Source: Arthrobacter sp. P2b
Lineage (GTDB): Bacteria > Actinomycetota > Actinomycetes > Actinomycetales > Micrococcaceae
Assembly: GCF_900168295.1 (NCBI RefSeq)
Contig: NZ_FVZL01000002.1
Coordinates: forward strand, 186,001 to 250,000
Reading direction: 5' to 3'
DNA length: 64,000 nucleotides
Part shown: positions 61,807 through 64,000 of the stretch, one piece after another
Layout: the number at the start of each line of letters is the position of its first letter
Numbering within the stretch: the stretch's first letter is position 1
The notes under the pieces: model-generated
What the model was told of the DNA's origin: nothing
The model's input: only the letters and a program-made list of their open reading frames with translations
The model's database searches: none
Made by a program: the position numbers and the translations under genes

Positions 61807-63147
61807 ATGACGGACAAATATGCACAGCTGGTGAACCAGGGCCTGGGCAGGAACGTGGCCAGGAAACTGGGGTTGCCCCAGCCGGCGGTGCTGCGCAGGT
61901 ACAAGCCCGGCCAGCCGCTGATCACCGGACCCATTGTGGTCCAGGGAGACTCGGCGGCCGCCGACAAACTCGCTGCAGAGCTGCTGGCGTGGGACCTGGA
62001 TGTCCGGCGGCACGCGGTTCCCCGGGAAAAGCTTGGTGCCATCATCCTGGTCCTGGACGACGTTGCACGGCCGGAGGACCTCGAAAAGCCGGTCCTTGCC
62101 GCAGGGGCCTCGCTGCGCGACCTTGCGCCCGGCGCCCGGGTCCTGACAGTCTCACGGCCGGCTTCCGAGGCGGATTCTCCCGCCGCCGCTGCCGCCCGGC
62201 AAGGTGTGGACGGGTTCCTGCGCTCGTTGGCCAAGGAACTCCGGGCCGGCGCCACCGGGAACGGAATCCTCCTCTCCGGGGACGTGGAGCCGACCAGCCC
62301 GTCAGCCCTCGCGGCTGTCCGTTTCTTCCTGTCCGGCCGCTCGGCCTTCGTGGACGGCCAGTTCCTGACTGTGTCCAGCACGGACGGCCAACTTCCGGAC
62401 GATTTCGACAGGCCGCTGGCGGGCAAGGTTGCCGTCGTGACCGGCGCCGCCCGGGGGATTGGCGCGGAGATCGCCCGCACCCTGCACCGTGACGGCGCCA
62501 CCCTGGTCCTGGTGGACCTGCCTGCGGCGGGAGACCATCTGGCGGCAGTGGCCAATGAGGTAAAAGGCACCGCACTCCAGTTGGACATCAGCCGGGACGA
62601 TGCCGGCCAAAGGATCATCGAGCACGCCGTTCAGCGGCACCGGCGGCTTGACATCATGATCCATAACGCGGGAATTACCCGGGACAAGCTGCTCGCCAAC
62701 ATGGACCACGCACGGTGGAGTTCCGTGATCAACATCAATATCGCGGCACAGCTGCGGATCAACGAGGCACTGCTGGCGTCCGAACACTTTGGGCCCGCAC
62801 CCCGTATTGTTTCTGTTGCTTCCACCAGCGGCATCGCCGGCAACAGGGGGCAGACCAACTACGCGGCGTCAAAGGGGGGAGTGATGGGAATGGTCCGGGC
62901 AACAGCCCCGCTGCTGGCCGCATCCGGCGGCACCATCAACGCCGTGGCGCCGGGCTTCATCGAAACTGAGATGACCGAACGGATTCCGTTCGCGCTGCGG
63001 GAGATTGCCCGCCGTGCGAATTCCCTCCAGCAGGGCGGTAAAGCGTCCGACGTCGCAGAAGCCATTTCCTTCTTGGCCAGCGGTGCCGCCGGCGGAATCA
63101 ATGGCGAGGTGCTGCGGGTATGCGGGCAGAACATGGTGGGGGCATGA
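61807..63147 (+). CDS. FabG4-like 3-oxoacyl-CoA/ACP reductase
   Basis: 446 residues, about 200 longer than ordinary FabG. The N-terminal half is a degenerate Rossmann domain (about 1-195). The C-terminal half is a complete SDR with VVTGAARGIG, NAGITRDK, catalytic SVASTSGIAG and YAASK. This two-domain form is that of M. tuberculosis FabG4 (Rv0242c), which prefers CoA substrates. It overlaps the next gene by 4 bases (ATGA), 10 bases after the thiolase. Confidence 0.92.
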   Translation: MTDKYAQLVNQGLGRNVARKLGLPQPAVLRRYKPGQPLITGPIVVQGDSAAADKLAAELLAWDLDVRRHAVPREKLGAIILVLDDVARPEDLEKPVLAAGASLRDLAPGARVLTVSRPASEADSPAAAAARQGVDGFLRSLAKELRAGATGNGILLSGDVEPTSPSALAAVRFFLSGRSAFVDGQFLTVSSTDGQLPDDFDRPLAGKVAVVTGAARGIGAEIARTLHRDGATLVLVDLPAAGDHLAAVANEVKGTALQLDISRDDAGQRIIEHAVQRHRRLDIMIHNAGITRDKLLANMDHARWSSVININIAAQLRINEALLASEHFGPAPRIVSVASTSGIAGNRGQTNYAASKGGVMGMVRATAPLLAASGGTINAVAPGFIETEMTERIPFALREIARRANSLQQGGKASDVAEAISFLASGAAGGINGEVLRVCGQNMVGA

Positions 63148-64000
63148 CGCCCCTGCAGCCGGTCATCCTCGGGGATATGCCGTCGCTGTCCAAGCTGTAC
63201 GTCAATGCCGCTGCGCAGGCGGCCAGGCGCAGGCTGCTGGGAACGCATGATTGGTCGGTTCTGCCGGTCGAGAGCCACGAGGTCAGGGGTGTCACGGTGG
63301 ACGTTGCCAACCTGACCGCGTATCAGCACCTGCTGGGCGAGACGGCCAGTGATGTGCTGCCTGCCGGTTTCATCCATGCCCTGGCTTTTCCGCTTGCCAT
63401 CAGCGTGATGAACAGGGACGACTTCCCGCTCCCCTTGCTGGGCATGCTGCACCTGCATAACAGCGTTGAGCAACGCGCCCCATTGCTCTTCACCGACGCG
63501 CTGGACATCACTGCGAGGGTGGAGAATCTCCGTGGGCACCGCGCGGGTACTCAGGTGGACGTGGTGGCCGAGGTGCGGGTGGCCGGCACGCAGGACGTCT
63601 ATTGGCGGGGAATTTCCACCTACCTTGCCAAGGGCGTCTTCCTGCCCGGGGTGGATAAGCCCTCCTCGGCACCGGTCCGAAGAGACTTCAAGGCACCGGA
63701 CCCCACCGGTGTGTGGCAGCTGGGCGTCGACGCGGGACGGGCTTACGCAGCTGTGTCCGGCGACTTCAATCCGATCCACCTCAGCGTGCTCTCAGCCAAG
63801 GCCTTGGGCATGCGCCGGTCCATCGCCCACGGCATGTATCTGGCGTCGCGGGCGCTGGCGGACGTTGGCTCGGTCCGTGGGGATTCCTTCACATGGGACG
63901 TTGACTTCGACGCCCCGGTGTTTCTTCCCTGCCGTGTGGCCCTGGAAATCAGCAGCGACCAGGGTGGGTCCGGGACATGGAAGCGTTCGGACTTTGTGGC
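63144..64000 (+). CDS. MaoC/HtdX-like 3-hydroxyacyl dehydratase, cut by the window end
   Basis: ATG 63144 overlaps the FabG4-like stop (ATGA). At least 285 residues follow and the frame is still open at 64000. The hot-dog hydratase 2 motif is present: YAAVSGDFNPIHLSVLSAKALGM with catalytic Asp and His, then RSIAHGMYLASRAL. The length and double-hot-dog layout match HtdX (Rv0241c). It hydrates enoyl-CoA, completing the module with oxidase, reductase and thiolase. Confidence 0.88.
   Translation, partial: MTPLQPVILGDMPSLSKLYVNAAAQAARRRLLGTHDWSVLPVESHEVRGVTVDVANLTAYQHLLGETASDVLPAGFIHALAFPLAISVMNRDDFPLPLLGMLHLHNSVEQRAPLLFTDALDITARVENLRGHRAGTQVDVVAEVRVAGTQDVYWRGISTYLAKGVFLPGVDKPSSAPVRRDFKAPDPTGVWQLGVDAGRAYAAVSGDFNPIHLSVLSAKALGMRRSIAHGMYLASRALADVGSVRGDSFTWDVDFDAPVFLPCRVALEISSDQGGSGTWKRSDFV

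Overview
This is a 64 kb stretch of chromosome from a high-GC actinobacterium, most likely Arthrobacter/Pseudarthrobacter or a close relative (Micrococcaceae). The reasons are the GC-rich wobble positions, frequent GTG/TTG starts, and several mycobacterial-type gene neighbourhoods: ctaA-ABC divergent from sufR-sufBDC, glgC divergent from glgA, and a FabG4/FadA2/HtdX-like lipid module. I see no rRNA, tRNA, CRISPR array, phage gene or transposase.

Region by region. 0-5.6 kb is a looser accessory stretch: a small membrane protein, a secreted vanadium-type haloperoxidase, a disrupted PheRS-like ligase, a RibD-C/DHFR-like reductase and a methyltransferase. 5.7-8.1 kb is one SulP-carbonic anhydrase fusion. 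8.1-16.2 kb holds heme A synthase and a two-gene ABC exporter on the minus strand, divergent from the Fe-S assembly operon (sufR-sufB-sufD-Rieske ferredoxin-sufC-sufT). 16.3-21.9 kb has a zinc metallopeptidase, then an acyl-CoA ligase and an atypical thiolase that converge on a bioY-type ECF biotin transporter. 22-26.4 kb contains small proteins: two lipoproteins, a VOC protein, a SHOCT protein, an exported orphan and a radical SAM protein. 26.4-32.3 kb is a copper-handling island (multicopper oxidase, Tat-type partner, YcnI, CopD-CtaG fusion).

32.5-45.4 kb is mostly housekeeping: ABC-F, SURF1, DUF3099, FabG, SerB, an ABC ATPase, TauE/SafE, TrmH-like, a TetR/DUF2306 pair, ribosomal protein L31 type B and lipoate ligase. 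It also has two gene remnants, one of them flanked by 75-bp inverted repeats. 45.4-54.6 kb carries PepN, a YeiH-like exporter, a conserved but uncharacterised ATP-grasp/alpha-E/transglutaminase operon, a PPOX-like protein and a zinc-ribbon SDR fusion. 54.7-57.4 kb is glgC/glgA. 57.5-64 kb is a TetR-controlled fatty-acid module (acyl-CoA oxidase-like, TetR, thiolase, FabG4-like reductase, MaoC-like hydratase cut by the window end), with a perfect 31-bp operator-like palindrome in its divergent promoter.

The strongest leads are the ligase/thiolase pair beside the biotin transporter, the inverted-repeat-bounded YbaK remnant, the frameshifted PheRS-like mystery ligase, the ATP-grasp/alpha-E/transglutaminase operon, and the two sets of palindromic TetR operators. 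Names rest on motif and family recognition by eye; no database search was run.
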